From an uncultured Lachnospiraceae bacterium (GTDB lineage: Bacteria > Bacillota > Clostridia > Lachnospirales > Lachnospiraceae): a stretch of DNA of 64,000 nt. Positions 38,850-48,643 of this stretch are shown here, piece by piece (within the stretch, counting starts at the first letter, position 1; each line of letters starts with the position of its first letter). The notes under the pieces were generated by a model, which was not told the DNA's origin, made no database searches, and was given only the letters and a program-made list of their open reading frames with translations. The stretch is from contig CAMWTP010000009.1 of the NCBI GenBank assembly GCA_947177165.1, positions 32,761 through 96,760 on the forward strand. The letters run 5' to 3'. The translations under genes were made by a program, and so were the position numbers.

Positions 38850-39392
38850 ATGGAGGCAATCAAATGTATCGAGACAAGGAGAAGTATCAGAAAGTTTAAG
38901 GCAGAGCAGGTGCCGCATGAGACCATGCAGGAGATCGTGGCGGCAGCGTCGTTTGCTCCGTCATGGAAAAACACACAGGTGACCAGGTATGTCGTGATCG
39001 AGGATGCTGATATCAAGGCAAAAATCGCGGAGGAGGCAACGCTTGGATTTGAGCACAACAACGGCATTATCAAGAACTGCGCTGCACTTGTTGTAGTCAA
39101 TATGGTGCATGGCAGAAGCGGCTTTGAGAGAGACGGTTCCTACACGACATCAAAAGAAGACCGCTGGGAAGTGTTCGACGCAGGACTTGCGACACAGACA
39201 TTTTGTCTGGCAGCACATGACAAAGGAGTAGGTGCTGTGATTCTTGGTATCTTTGATGAAGCGAAGGTGGCGGAGATCATCGGTCTTGAGGAAGGACAGA
39301 AGGTAGCAGCGCTCGTTGCTGTAGGCTATGCTGATGAAGAGCCGGCTGCACCGAAGAGAAAGAGCGTGGATGAGCTTGTAAAATTCATGTAG
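38850..39392 (+). CDS. Nitroreductase family protein
   Basis: 'MEAIKCIETRRSIRKFKAEQVPHETMQEIVAAASFAPSWKNTQ'. Confidence 0.94.
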   Translation: MEAIKCIETRRSIRKFKAEQVPHETMQEIVAAASFAPSWKNTQVTRYVVIEDADIKAKIAEEATLGFEHNNGIIKNCAALVVVNMVHGRSGFERDGSYTTSKEDRWEVFDAGLATQTFCLAAHDKGVGAVILGIFDEAKVAEIIGLEEGQKVAALVAVGYADEEPAAPKRKSVDELVKFM

Positions 39393-39478
39393 TCTGGTGA
39401 GCGGTTCAATATTGCGAATCGGTTGGCACAGATTGAGGTGCCAGCCTGAGTCGATGCATGGATTATGGGAAAGAGGAA

Positions 39479-39517
39479 CAAAGTGCAAGGTCTGTTTCAG
39501 AAAGATCTTGCACTTTG
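39479..39517 (+). terminator. Terminator-like hairpin
   Basis: CAAAGTGCAAGGTCT ... AGATCTTGCACTTTG (one G.U pair). Confidence 0.6.
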
Positions 39518-39600
39518 TGCTTATATAATAAAAGCAGTGATCGGCTGGCTGCAAAATGTTTTTGCCGACAATAGTATTGTAATGACGGGAGGAAATCGTT

Positions 39601-40134
39601 ATGACAAATAAAACAGAAGATGAATTGTGGGATCTTTACACGAAGGACAGAGAGAAAACGGGCAAGCAGCATAGGCGAGGGGACGAGATGAAAGCCGGGG
39701 AATATCATCTCGTTGTACATGTCTGCATCTTTAACAGCAAAAATGAGCTGTTGATTCAGCAGAGACAGCCTTTTAAAGATGGATGGCCGAATATGTGGGA
39801 TCTGACAGCAGCTGGATCTGCATTGCAGGGCGAGAACAGCTGTCAGGCGGCAGAGCGGGAAGTGGCTGAGGAGATTGGCCTCAAGATTGATTTGTCGGAC
39901 AAGAGAGCAGATTTTACCATAAACTTTGCAAATGGATTTGACGATTATTATCTGTTGGAACTGGAGGTAGATATTACGAAACTTCACTTGCAGGAAGAGG
40001 AGGTGCAGGCTGTAAAGTGGTGCAGTAAGGCGGAGGTGCTCGCGATGCAGGAGCAGGGCATTATGGTTCCATACTGGTTTCTGGATAAACTGTTTGAAGT
40101 CAGGGGAATGCATGATGCCCATGGAGCACGTTAA
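39601..40134 (+). CDS. NUDIX hydrolase
   Basis: NUDIX box 'GSALQGENSCQAAEREVAEEIG'. Confidence 0.92.
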   Translation: MTNKTEDELWDLYTKDREKTGKQHRRGDEMKAGEYHLVVHVCIFNSKNELLIQQRQPFKDGWPNMWDLTAAGSALQGENSCQAAEREVAEEIGLKIDLSDKRADFTINFANGFDDYYLLELEVDITKLHLQEEEVQAVKWCSKAEVLAMQEQGIMVPYWFLDKLFEVRGMHDAHGAR

Positions 40135-40238
40135 TGAGATGAAATGAAAAAACATTTGTAAAGAGAATTGCTTTGGCTGTGTCGGGGCTGCTGTTGTGAC
40201 AAGAAAACGACAATTCCCGCAGGCAGTAAGTGCATCGA

Positions 40239-41378
40239 TTATAAAAAACATTCAATTAAACGGAAAACCTGCTCAACTGTGGCGGACAGGTTTTTCCCTG
40301 CATTTTCTGGCTTCATTGCTTCTGAGCGTGTCTGCACATCGCGAAGGATTGGGAAGAAAGCATCAATTCCATGCATGTTGCAGGCCGTGGCTCCGGCTGT
40401 GGCACAGCCGGAAAAAGCGATTACTTTTTTGCCGCATTTTTTGGCAGCCTTAGCGACACCAATCGGGGCTTTGCCCAATAGGGTCTGTTCATCAAGCCTC
40501 CCCTCACCTGTCACAACAAGGTCAGCCGATTGGATAAAATCCTCGAGTTTTGTTACTTCTAAAACAATTTGGATACCGGATGTAAGCACCGCATTGGTGT
40601 AGGAGAGAAAGGCAAATCCCAATCCGCCAGCGGCTCCTGTTCCTGGATGATTTGCATTTGCGCAAGGATATTTCCGGACTGTGAGTTCTGCATAGCGTGC
40701 AAGCCATCGGTCCATCTGGGCGATCATGTCAGGAGTGGCTCCTTTTTGCGGGCCAAAGACTGTACTGCAGCCCTGAGCGCCGCACAGAGGATTCGTCACA
40801 TCACAGGCAATTTTGAAAGTGCATTCCCTGAGCGCTGGGAGCACTGATTTGTCTGATATTGTTTTTATTTCTTTCAAACCCTTTGCACCGAAAGGAACCT
40901 GTTTTTCATCTTTGTCAAGGATGTCATATCCTAACGCCTGCAGCATGCCGATTCCGCCGTCATTGGTTGCGCTGCCGCCAATACCGATGATAAAGTGTCT
41001 GCATTTTTTTGAAATCGCATCTTTTATGACCTCGCCGACGCCGTAGGTCGTTGTGTTGAGGGGATTCCGATTCTGTTTTGGCACGAGAGTAATTCCCGCA
41101 GCACCAGACATTTCAATGACTGCCGTTTTGCAGTTTTCAAGGATTCCATAGATACATTCCACAGGTGTTTCCAAGGGACCGGTCACGGTTACTTTTTCCA
41201 GTTTTCCACCCATACCGGAAGTGAGCGCTTCAACGGTACCTTCACCGCCGTCAGCGAGCGGGCGAACACATACCTCGGCGTCGGGCATCACTTTTTCAAT
41301 TGCATTTTTGATGACAGTGCCAGCCTCCATGGAGGACAGGCTGCCTTTGAATGAATCGGCAGCAACAACAATTTTCAT
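40239..41378 (-). CDS. Glycerate kinase (GarK/GlxK family)
   Basis: 'MKIVVAADSFKGSLSSMEAGTVIKNAIEKVMPDAEVCVRPLADGGEGTVEAL'. Confidence 0.95.
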   Translation of the reverse strand: MKIVVAADSFKGSLSSMEAGTVIKNAIEKVMPDAEVCVRPLADGGEGTVEALTSGMGGKLEKVTVTGPLETPVECIYGILENCKTAVIEMSGAAGITLVPKQNRNPLNTTTYGVGEVIKDAISKKCRHFIIGIGGSATNDGGIGMLQALGYDILDKDEKQVPFGAKGLKEIKTISDKSVLPALRECTFKIACDVTNPLCGAQGCSTVFGPQKGATPDMIAQMDRWLARYAELTVRKYPCANANHPGTGAAGGLGFAFLSYTNAVLTSGIQIVLEVTKLEDFIQSADLVVTGEGRLDEQTLLGKAPIGVAKAAKKCGKKVIAFSGCATAGATACNMHGIDAFFPILRDVQTRSEAMKPENAGKNLSATVEQVFRLIECFL

Positions 41379-41736
41379 TTTACCTCTCCGTTATTGAAAC
41401 ATTTTCTTATCTAAGCGTTATTATTTTATTTTACCATAACAAACTCTGTAGTTCTATCTTTTTTTATTCTTGTATTTTGGTGCACGATTTCAACTACTTA
41501 TTTGAATGTCTGAATAGAAATAAAATGTAACGTTCTGGAAGCAGATTGGCTAGAGCGTGTTTGTATGAAGACAATGGTATGGATATATTGAATCTTTAGG
41601 ATTGGCATGATAGTATGAAAAGGGTGGGCAGATTCTTCAAATTGTGATTTGCGAGGGGTTAATTTGTATCATGTGGCTCACAGTGAGTCGTTGAAGCAGG
41701 AGCAGGGAAATTGTGAAATAAACAGGAGATGGTTGG

Positions 41737-42021
41737 ATGGTAAAGACATTTGATTTTATATTTGCTGCACATCGCGATGAAAGCTTTATGAAGCAGCTCA
41801 AAGAAGCTGTTTCAAGTGATGTGGATGTAGAAATCTGCACAGACATCATGAGACTGCACTTTGACAGTAAGAATAAAGTCGTCATAGTTCGGCCATTTTC
41901 GGAAACAAGTGCGTTTCACTGCAAGGTGGTACCGGCGGAGATCACCTATCATGCGCTGTTAAAGATGCTCGCAAATGAATGGGAAGGGATTGATTATCAT
42001 AATGGTATCGAATGGTTATAG
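41737..42021 (+). CDS. Hypothetical 94-aa protein
   Basis: ORF with ATG after 'aacaggagatggttgg'; no family recognised. Confidence 0.6.
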   Translation: MVKTFDFIFAAHRDESFMKQLKEAVSSDVDVEICTDIMRLHFDSKNKVVIVRPFSETSAFHCKVVPAEITYHALLKMLANEWEGIDYHNGIEWL

Positions 42022-42050
42022 CGCAATGGAGCTGCAAGCCATGCAGCCCA

Positions 42051-42620
42051 TTACACTGTCTCTCCCAAATCGAAACTGGAAAAGTTAATATATAAATCTT
42101 CATAAATGCCTGCTTTGATGGGTTCGTGGAACGAGTAGGTTTTTAATGGCAGTTCGCCTCCGTTCATGTCATAGACATAGACCGTTTCGTTTTTGGGTTC
42201 CACAATCCAGTATTCGCGTACGCTGGCATTATTGTACAAATTCAACTTCGTGATATAGTCATAGCTTGGATTGGAAGGCGATACGATCTCAATCACCCAG
42301 TCGGGAGCGCCGACACAGCCATGTTTTGTCAGCTTGTCAGTGTCACAGATGACAGAGATGTCAGGTTCAAGAACCACGTCTTCGTCTTCTTTGAGCTGCA
42401 CGTTAAAAGGCGCGGCAAACACACGGCATTTCCCGCCTTTTTCTTTGATATAGCTTTTAATTGCAAAAAACAGTTCACCAGATATTTCCTGATGTAACCG
42501 GCTTGGGGCAGACATATAGACAATCTCCCCATTCACTAATTCCGCGCGGATATCTTCTGACATTGCGTAAAAATCTTCTGCAGTATAGTGCTTTCCTTGT
42601 GGCAGCGGCATCATTTTCAC
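42051..42620 (-). CDS. Uma2 family endonuclease (DUF820)
   Basis: 'YTAEDFYAMSEDIRAELVNGEIVYMSAPSRLHQEI...PDISVICD...GAPDWVIEIVSPSN'. Confidence 0.93.
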   Translation of the reverse strand: MKMMPLPQGKHYTAEDFYAMSEDIRAELVNGEIVYMSAPSRLHQEISGELFFAIKSYIKEKGGKCRVFAAPFNVQLKEDEDVVLEPDISVICDTDKLTKHGCVGAPDWVIEIVSPSNPSYDYITKLNLYNNASVREYWIVEPKNETVYVYDMNGGELPLKTYSFHEPIKAGIYEDLYINFSSFDLGETV

Positions 42621-42747
42621 TTCCTTTCTAAGCTTAGTATACTTTATTTTCGTGTGAATCTCAATCCTTAAATTGATTCAGGATTGAGATTCACAGATGT
42701 TTTTGGTTGGTTCGTTTCTGGACAGTTCCTTATCGTGGCAGCGGGAA

Positions 42748-43407
42748 TCATTCGTGGCGCATTGCCTGATAACCGATCAGGACAGTCCACACATAGGCAC
42801 AGGTTTTGGGAATCATCAGCATACCAATCATTGGTATCGCATCAGCCCAGAGTACAACAGGAATATAAAATCCGAAACTCAGTACGATCGTCAGCCACAT
42901 CCATCGGAAGGCTGTGTCATTCTGTGCTTTGGCCTCCTGATAGAACAGTACAATGATGAGCAGACCAAGCAGCGCAAAGGGAATATTGCGGTAAATTCCC
43001 CAACTTAGCGGCGGATTTGCGCTCAGCCATCCGTTTTGCGGGAAAAGACACAGAATAATCCGAAGCGCGGACAAGATAAAGATTAGAATTGTTATTCCAT
43101 TTCTGCCGTCAATGCGATAGCGGTTTCGCCACACATAGTATAAGAGAATATAGAAAATGGTCATGGTGACGGAAGTGATGAGTTTTCCGAGTCCGAGAGC
43201 GATGGTGAAATTGTCGAGTCCAGTGGTGCATAGTGCAATGGCGCGCGGCACCAGATGAAAGGAGTCTCCCAAACCAAGAACGACAGCCATAATGCCAAAC
43301 AGACGGTACTGTCTGTTCCCGCCGCTTTTTCGGATCATGACGATTCCAAGTGTGATGACAGTAATCAGATATACTGCGTCAAATAAAGTTTCTACGATAG
43401 CCTGCAT
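42748..43407 (-). CDS. Polytopic membrane protein, unknown function
   Basis: 219 aa, about 7 hydrophobic segments; directly downstream of a TetR gene on the same strand. Confidence 0.75.
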   Translation of the reverse strand: MQAIVETLFDAVYLITVITLGIVMIRKSGGNRQYRLFGIMAVVLGLGDSFHLVPRAIALCTTGLDNFTIALGLGKLITSVTMTIFYILLYYVWRNRYRIDGRNGITILIFILSALRIILCLFPQNGWLSANPPLSWGIYRNIPFALLGLLIIVLFYQEAKAQNDTAFRWMWLTIVLSFGFYIPVVLWADAIPMIGMLMIPKTCAYVWTVLIGYQAMRHE

Positions 43408-43447
43408 AATTTTTTCTTCCTCTCTTTCTTTGATTAATTTCTTTCAA

Positions 43448-44005
43448 TCAATAAAGCATTCTCCTGATCATTTCCAGAATGGCGCTGTCATCGTAATTCT
43501 GCTGTATCAATGCCGCAAGGATCAAAGAAAATACAATATCTACAAATTTCTTTGGATGAAATGTGTCGTCAAATGCTTCCGGGCGGACTTTCTGATCCTT
43601 TGTTAAAATCGCACAGAGTCTCGTCTGCATATGTTCCCAGGACTGCGCCATCAGCTGTTGGCCGTCCGATTTATCTGCTTCTATGAAGTTCATGGAATGT
43701 GAGGTGAAAAATCCGGGGTATTGTTCGCTGCCTTTTCGGATGCTGTCAAATATCCATTGCACACAGCTCAAAAAGCTGTCAAAGTCCGGTTCGGATTCTG
43801 AAAAATGGAAAATATCGCACCAGATACTTTCAACTGTGGCAGCTGTCAAAGCTGTTTTCGAATCAAAATAGTAGTAGATGGAACCGACAGAAACACCGCA
43901 GGCAGCGGCGACGTTCCTGATATTGACTGCCGGCCAGCCCTGCTCTTTGACCAGCTGGCGGCAGGTATCTAAAATTGCTTCTCTGGAAGTGATAACTGTA
44001 TTCAT
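43448..44005 (-). CDS. TetR/AcrR family regulator
   Basis: N-terminal HTH 'REAILDTCRQLVKEQGWPAVNIRNVAAACGVSVGSIYYYFDSKTALTAATV'. Confidence 0.93.
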   Translation of the reverse strand: MNTVITSREAILDTCRQLVKEQGWPAVNIRNVAAACGVSVGSIYYYFDSKTALTAATVESIWCDIFHFSESEPDFDSFLSCVQWIFDSIRKGSEQYPGFFTSHSMNFIEADKSDGQQLMAQSWEHMQTRLCAILTKDQKVRPEAFDDTFHPKKFVDIVFSLILAALIQQNYDDSAILEMIRRMLY

Positions 44006-44164
44006 ATCATTTGCTCCTTTTTACTATACTGAACAATGTTCAATATAACATAATAATATGTTCCTGTCAAGCGGTATGAAAAAAAATCAAAATTTTCTCT
44101 TGACAGATTCTGACAAAGTGATTATGATAACTTTAAGATTTGATTTTCAAAATAAATAGCGATA

Positions 44165-44476
44165 TGAAACTGATGACCAAGAGGAGTACATATTTTGGGC
44201 GATTCACAGAGAGCTGCAGGTGGTGGGATTGCGGCAGTCAAAGAGATATGGAATGGACTTGGGAAGGTGGGAGCAAAGAGTCAAAGCGTATGATGGCGGT
44301 AAAGATGCTGTCAGGAGATTCGAGTAATGCCCAACGGGATTTCCGCCCGTTATCAAGGGAAAGCGCATGATGGTGCGTGTGTAGAGAGGGTGTATTTTTG
44401 ATATGCCAAATTAGGTGGTACCGCAGAAGTTGAGAGCTTTTGTCCTAGTAGAGATATTAGGACGAAAGCTTTTTTT
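44165..44476 (+). ncRNA. T-box leader (tRNA-Trp-responsive by context) upstream of trpDCFBA
   Basis: T-box-like TTAGGTGGTACCGCAG (44411-44426), terminator 44435-44476 (AGCTTTTGTCCTA/TAGGACGAAAGCT + T-run), stem-I-like region with TGG codons near 44249-44256; 5' limit approximate. Confidence 0.85.
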
Positions 44477-44586
44477 ATGCGCACGGGCACCAAAAGGAAG
44501 TATGTCAGCTGGAGCTGACAAGTGCCCGGCGCGCAAATGGGGGAAGACAAATCTCCCATACTCGATTGCACAGGGGGGAATAAAAA

Positions 44587-45597
44587 ATGATTGTGGAAGC
44601 AACAAAAAAGGTCGTAGAGAAGATTGATTTGACAGCTGACGAGGCAGAGCAGGTGATGGATGAGATTATGAGCGGTGGGGCGGAGCAGATTAATATGGCT
44701 TCGTTTCTCACAGCACTGCGCATGAAGGGCGAGACGGTTGAGGAGATTACCGCATTTGCGAAGGGCATGAGAAAGCATGGCACAAAAGTACCTGTACACG
44801 GAGATGTGCTTGAAATCGTGGGAACAGGCGGGGACGAGGCCGATTCCATCAATATCAGTACAACGGCAAGTATCGTTGCAGCGGCGGCGGGCTGTAAGGT
44901 TGCAAAGCACGGGAACAGAAGTGTGTCAAGCAAAAGCGGCGCAGCTGACTGTCTGGAGGCGCTTGGCATAAAGCTTGACGTGGAACCGGAGAAAAATGCA
45001 GAGGTTCTTGAGAAAGGAAATATCTGCTTTATGTTTGCACAGAAATACCACGCAGCAATGCGCTTTGTGGGTCCTGTGAGAAAAAGAATCGGACTCAGGA
45101 CAGTATTTAATATCCTTGGACCGCTCGCCAATCCGGCGGAGGCAAATGTGGAGTTGATGGGCGTGTACAGCGAGGAGCTGGTGGAGCCGTTGGCGCAGGT
45201 GCTCAGCAATCTCGGTGTGAAGCGCGCGCTGGTAGTGTATGGACAGGACAGACTTGACGAGATTTCCCTGAGTGCACCTACGACTTGCGTAGAGGTCAAC
45301 GACGGTACGTTTCAAAAGTACGAGATCACACCGGAGCAGTTCGGATTTCATCGGTGCCGGAAGAGCGATCTGACAGGCGGTGACGGCGCAGAAAACGCGA
45401 AGATTACAGAAGCGATTTTAAAGGGGGAATGTACGGACGCCAGGGCAGACGCAGTGCTTTTAAATGCAGGGGCAGGGATTTATCTGATGGGCGGTGCGCC
45501 TTCCATTGGGGAGGGTGTGAAAATGGCAAGAGAGGCGATCGAAAGCGGTAAAGCATATAAGACGCTTCAGAATTTTGTAAAGCTTACAAATTCGTAG
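44587..45597 (+). CDS. trpD: Anthranilate phosphoribosyltransferase
   Basis: 'VGTGGDEADSINISTTASIVAAAAGCKVAKHGNRSVSSKSGAADCLEALG'. Confidence 0.97.
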   Translation: MIVEATKKVVEKIDLTADEAEQVMDEIMSGGAEQINMASFLTALRMKGETVEEITAFAKGMRKHGTKVPVHGDVLEIVGTGGDEADSINISTTASIVAAAAGCKVAKHGNRSVSSKSGAADCLEALGIKLDVEPEKNAEVLEKGNICFMFAQKYHAAMRFVGPVRKRIGLRTVFNILGPLANPAEANVELMGVYSEELVEPLAQVLSNLGVKRALVVYGQDRLDEISLSAPTTCVEVNDGTFQKYEITPEQFGFHRCRKSDLTGGDGAENAKITEAILKGECTDARADAVLLNAGAGIYLMGGAPSIGEGVKMAREAIESGKAYKTLQNFVKLTNS

Positions 45598-45668
45598 GAT
45601 AAAAACGTTCTGTTTTTGACAGGGACAATAGGGGAGCAGAAATCTTTATCAATAAAAAGGAGGAAGTC

Positions 45669-46460
45669 ATGATACTTGATGATTTGGCAGCTGCCACCAG
45701 AGCCAGGATAGAGCGAAAAAAAGCGGAAGTGCCGTTTGATGAGGTGAGGAAAAAAGCGGTACAGCTTGCAAAGGAGGAGAGGACATTTACATTTCCTTTT
45801 GAGACAGCGGTTGCAAAAGGTGATATCAGTTTTATATGCGAGGTAAAAAAAGCTTCGCCTTCAAAAGGGATTATCGCGGAGGAATTTCCTTATCTGGACA
45901 TTGCAAGGGATTACGAAAAGGCAGGTGCGGACTGTATATCCGTGTTGACGGAGACAGATTATTTTAAGGGTGATGACAGGTTTTTAAGGGAAATCAATGA
46001 TAACGTTGCGATACCAACAATCAGAAAGGATTTTTTCATAGATACATACATGATCTACGAAGCAAAACTTCTGGGGGCCTCATGTGTTCTGCTGATTGCG
46101 GCACTTCTTGACACAGATATGCTCAGGGAATACAAGGCGGTCTGTGATGAACTTGGGCTTTCGGCGCTTGTGGAGGCACATGACGAGGCGGAAATTCAGA
46201 GAGCGCTCGATGCCGGAGCCAGAATGGTCGGAGTCAACAACCGGGACTTGAAAACGTTCACAGTCGATATCAATAACAGCACGAGGCTGAGAAGTCTGGT
46301 TCCCGAAGAGATACTCTTTGTCGCGGAGAGCGGCATCAGCACAGCGGAGGATATACAGGTGCTCCAGCAGGCAGGAGTAAACGGTGTGCTGATCGGGGAG
46401 ACGCTGATGCGGAGTGGCGATAAAGCGGGAATGCTTGCGCAGTTAAAGGGTGTGAGATAG
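45669..46460 (+). CDS. trpC: Indole-3-glycerol phosphate synthase
   Basis: 'FICEVKKASPSKGIIAEEFPYLDIARDYEKAGADCISVLTETDYFKGD'. Confidence 0.97.
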   Translation: MILDDLAAATRARIERKKAEVPFDEVRKKAVQLAKEERTFTFPFETAVAKGDISFICEVKKASPSKGIIAEEFPYLDIARDYEKAGADCISVLTETDYFKGDDRFLREINDNVAIPTIRKDFFIDTYMIYEAKLLGASCVLLIAALLDTDMLREYKAVCDELGLSALVEAHDEAEIQRALDAGARMVGVNNRDLKTFTVDINNSTRLRSLVPEEILFVAESGISTAEDIQVLQQAGVNGVLIGETLMRSGDKAGMLAQLKGVR

Positions 46461-47210
46461 ATGACAAAAGTGAAAATATGCGGCTTAAAGACGCTGGCAG
46501 ATGTAGAAAAGGTCAATCGGTATCTGCCGGAATACATTGGTTTCGTGTTTGCAGATACAAAACGCTTTGTCACCGATGAACAGGCGCTTCGTATGAGGAA
46601 GGCACTTGACAAGCGCATTCAGGCTGTCGGGGTGTTTATAAATGAACCGATGGAGCATATCGTTGAATTATGTGACAGAGGTGTCATCAATGCGGTGCAG
46701 CTGCACGGCGAGGAATCAGAGGATTACATTCGGGAATTAAGACAGGAAACTGACACGACTGTCATAAAAGCGGTCAAGGTGCAGAGTGTGGAGCCGGTAT
46801 TAAAACGGATGTCGCAGGAAGCAGATTATATGCTGTTTGATACTTATAAAAAAGGCGAGCCTGGTGGCACAGGAGAGCGGTTTTCACTGGATATATTAAA
46901 AGAGAGCCTGAAAAAGCTGAGAGTCTGCGGTCAGGCAATAAAGCCATATTTCCTGGCGGGAGGACTGCACTGGCAGAATGTGACGGAAGTGCTTGGCCAG
47001 ATGGAATGTAATACATTCAGAGAATGCAATATGTTTGCAGACTGCAATACATTTGCAGAACGTAATGTGTTTGCAGAATGTAATACATTAGCAGAATGTA
47101 TTGCAGTCGATGTGAGCACAGGCGTTGAGACAGACGGGATAAAGGACGAGAAGAAGATCAGACAGTTTATAGAAAATGTGCGAAATATGAATAAAGTCAG
47201 GCCGCTTTAA
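46461..47210 (+). CDS. trpF: Phosphoribosylanthranilate isomerase with repeat insertion
   Basis: 'KVKICGLKTLADVEKVNRYLPEYIGFVFA', 'AVQLHGEE', 'YFLAGGLHWQNVTEVL', 'AVDVSTGVETDGIKD'. Confidence 0.95.
   Translation: MTKVKICGLKTLADVEKVNRYLPEYIGFVFADTKRFVTDEQALRMRKALDKRIQAVGVFINEPMEHIVELCDRGVINAVQLHGEESEDYIRELRQETDTTVIKAVKVQSVEPVLKRMSQEADYMLFDTYKKGEPGGTGERFSLDILKESLKKLRVCGQAIKPYFLAGGLHWQNVTEVLGQMECNTFRECNMFADCNTFAERNVFAECNTLAECIAVDVSTGVETDGIKDEKKIRQFIENVRNMNKVRPL
47004..47099 (+). repeat. 18-bp in-frame tandem repeat within trpF (hexapeptide ECNTFA)
   Basis: Units start at 47004, 47022, 47040, 47058, 47076, with a partial unit at 47094. Confidence 0.93.
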
Positions 47211-47306
47211 GGCTGCAGATGATAGGGCAGGAGTGTGCGGCAAATAATTTGCAGTGTATGAGTGAAGAATTTGTGATTTCAATGTAAGAAAGGGAGATTT
47301 ATGAAA

Positions 47307-48497
47307 ATGGAAGAAAAGAAAGGCAGATACGGGGTATATGGCGGACAGTACATCCCGGAGACACTGATTACGGCAGTGCAGGAGTTGGAGCAGGAGTACG
47401 AAAAATACAAGAATGATCCTGCATTTCAGGCGGAGTTAAAGGTTCTGATGGAGAAGTATGCAGGGCGTCCCTCACTTTTGTACTATGCGGAGAAAATGAC
47501 AAAGGATTTGGGCGGAGCAAAAATCTATTTAAAAAGGGAAGATTTGAATCACACAGGTTCCCACAAGATCAATAACGTATTAGGTCAGGTACTCTTGGCG
47601 AAGAAGATGGGCAAGAAACGCGTCATTGCGGAGACCGGTGCGGGACAGCACGGCGTGGCGACAGCCACAGCAGCAGCTCTGATGGGGCTGGAATGTGAGA
47701 TTTTCATGGGAAAAGAGGACACGGACAGACAGGTGTTAAACTGTTATCGAATGGAGCTTTTGGGTGCGAAAGTGCACCCGGTAACGTCGGGAACCATGAC
47801 CTTGAAGGACGCTGTCAACGAGACCATGCGCGAATGGGCTTCCCGAATGGATGATACCTTATATGTGCTTGGCTCGGTTATGGGGCCGCATCCTTTTCCG
47901 ATGATTGTCAGGGATTTTCAGAAAGTGATCAGTGAGGAAATCAAGGAACAGCTTATGGAGGCGGAGGGAAAGCTGCCCGATGCTGTGATTGCCTGCGTGG
48001 GCGGGGGAAGCAATGCGATGGGTTCCTTCTATGAGTTTATCCCGGACACAAGTGTGAGATTAATCGGCTGCGAGGCGGCGGGACTTGGCGTCGATAATCC
48101 CAAGAACGCAGCGACCGTCGCAAATGGAAGCGTCGGTATTTTCCACGGTATGAAGTCCCTGTTCTGTCAGGATGAATATGGGCAGATCGCGCCTGTCTAT
48201 TCGATATCAGCAGGGTTGGATTACCCGGGTATCGGACCGGAGCACGCAAACCTGAACGAGACAGGGCGCGCGCAGTATGTGCCAGTCACGGACGAGGAGG
48301 CTGTGGAGGCTTTTGAATATCTGTCAAGGACAGAAGGCATTATCCCGGCGATTGAGAGTGCGCACGCGGTTGCGTACGCAAAAAAGATTGCGCCGGAATT
48401 TGGCAAGGATCAGGTGATTGTAGTGACGATTTCCGGGCGCGGCGATAAGGACGTGGCGGCAATCGCGCGGTATAGAGGTGTGGAGATTTTTGATTAA
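47307..48497 (+). CDS. trpB: Tryptophan synthase beta subunit (ORF begins 47301; ATG at 47301 or 47307)
   Basis: '[52 protein letters not shown]'. Confidence 0.97.
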   Translation: MEEKKGRYGVYGGQYIPETLITAVQELEQEYEKYKNDPAFQAELKVLMEKYAGRPSLLYYAEKMTKDLGGAKIYLKREDLNHTGSHKINNVLGQVLLAKKMGKKRVIAETGAGQHGVATATAAALMGLECEIFMGKEDTDRQVLNCYRMELLGAKVHPVTSGTMTLKDAVNETMREWASRMDDTLYVLGSVMGPHPFPMIVRDFQKVISEEIKEQLMEAEGKLPDAVIACVGGGSNAMGSFYEFIPDTSVRLIGCEAAGLGVDNPKNAATVANGSVGIFHGMKSLFCQDEYGQIAPVYSISAGLDYPGIGPEHANLNETGRAQYVPVTDEEAVEAFEYLSRTEGIIPAIESAHAVAYAKKIAPEFGKDQVIVVTISGRGDKDVAAIARYRGVEIFD

Positions 48498-48498
48498 A

Positions 48499-48584
48499 AA
48501 ACGAAAAGTAATTCTAAGTCAGCAAAAAACGCTGACCAAGAATTACTAAATTTCGTTTAAAAGAACGCCAAGGTCAGGCGTTCT
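48499..48584 (+). promoter_or_regulatory. Two consecutive hairpins in the trpB-trpA intergenic region
   Basis: AAACGAAA-AGTAATTCT-GTCAGC paired with GCTGAC-AGAATTACT-TTTCGTTT (48499-48558); AGAACGCC/GGCGTTCT (48562-48584). Confidence 0.65.
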
Positions 48585-48643
48585 TTGTGGAGGTCAAAAC
48601 GAAAAGTAAATCTAAGTTTCATTTAAAAGAAGGAGAGATTAAA

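Noticed and set aside
44415-44627. 70-aa plus-strand ORF
   Set aside because: Lies over the T-box antiterminator/terminator and trpD start; not a plausible gene.
47004-47099. Tandem repeats in trpF considered as a CRISPR-like array
   Set aside because: Units are contiguous 18-mers without spacers, in frame within a coding sequence, and no cas genes occur in the window.
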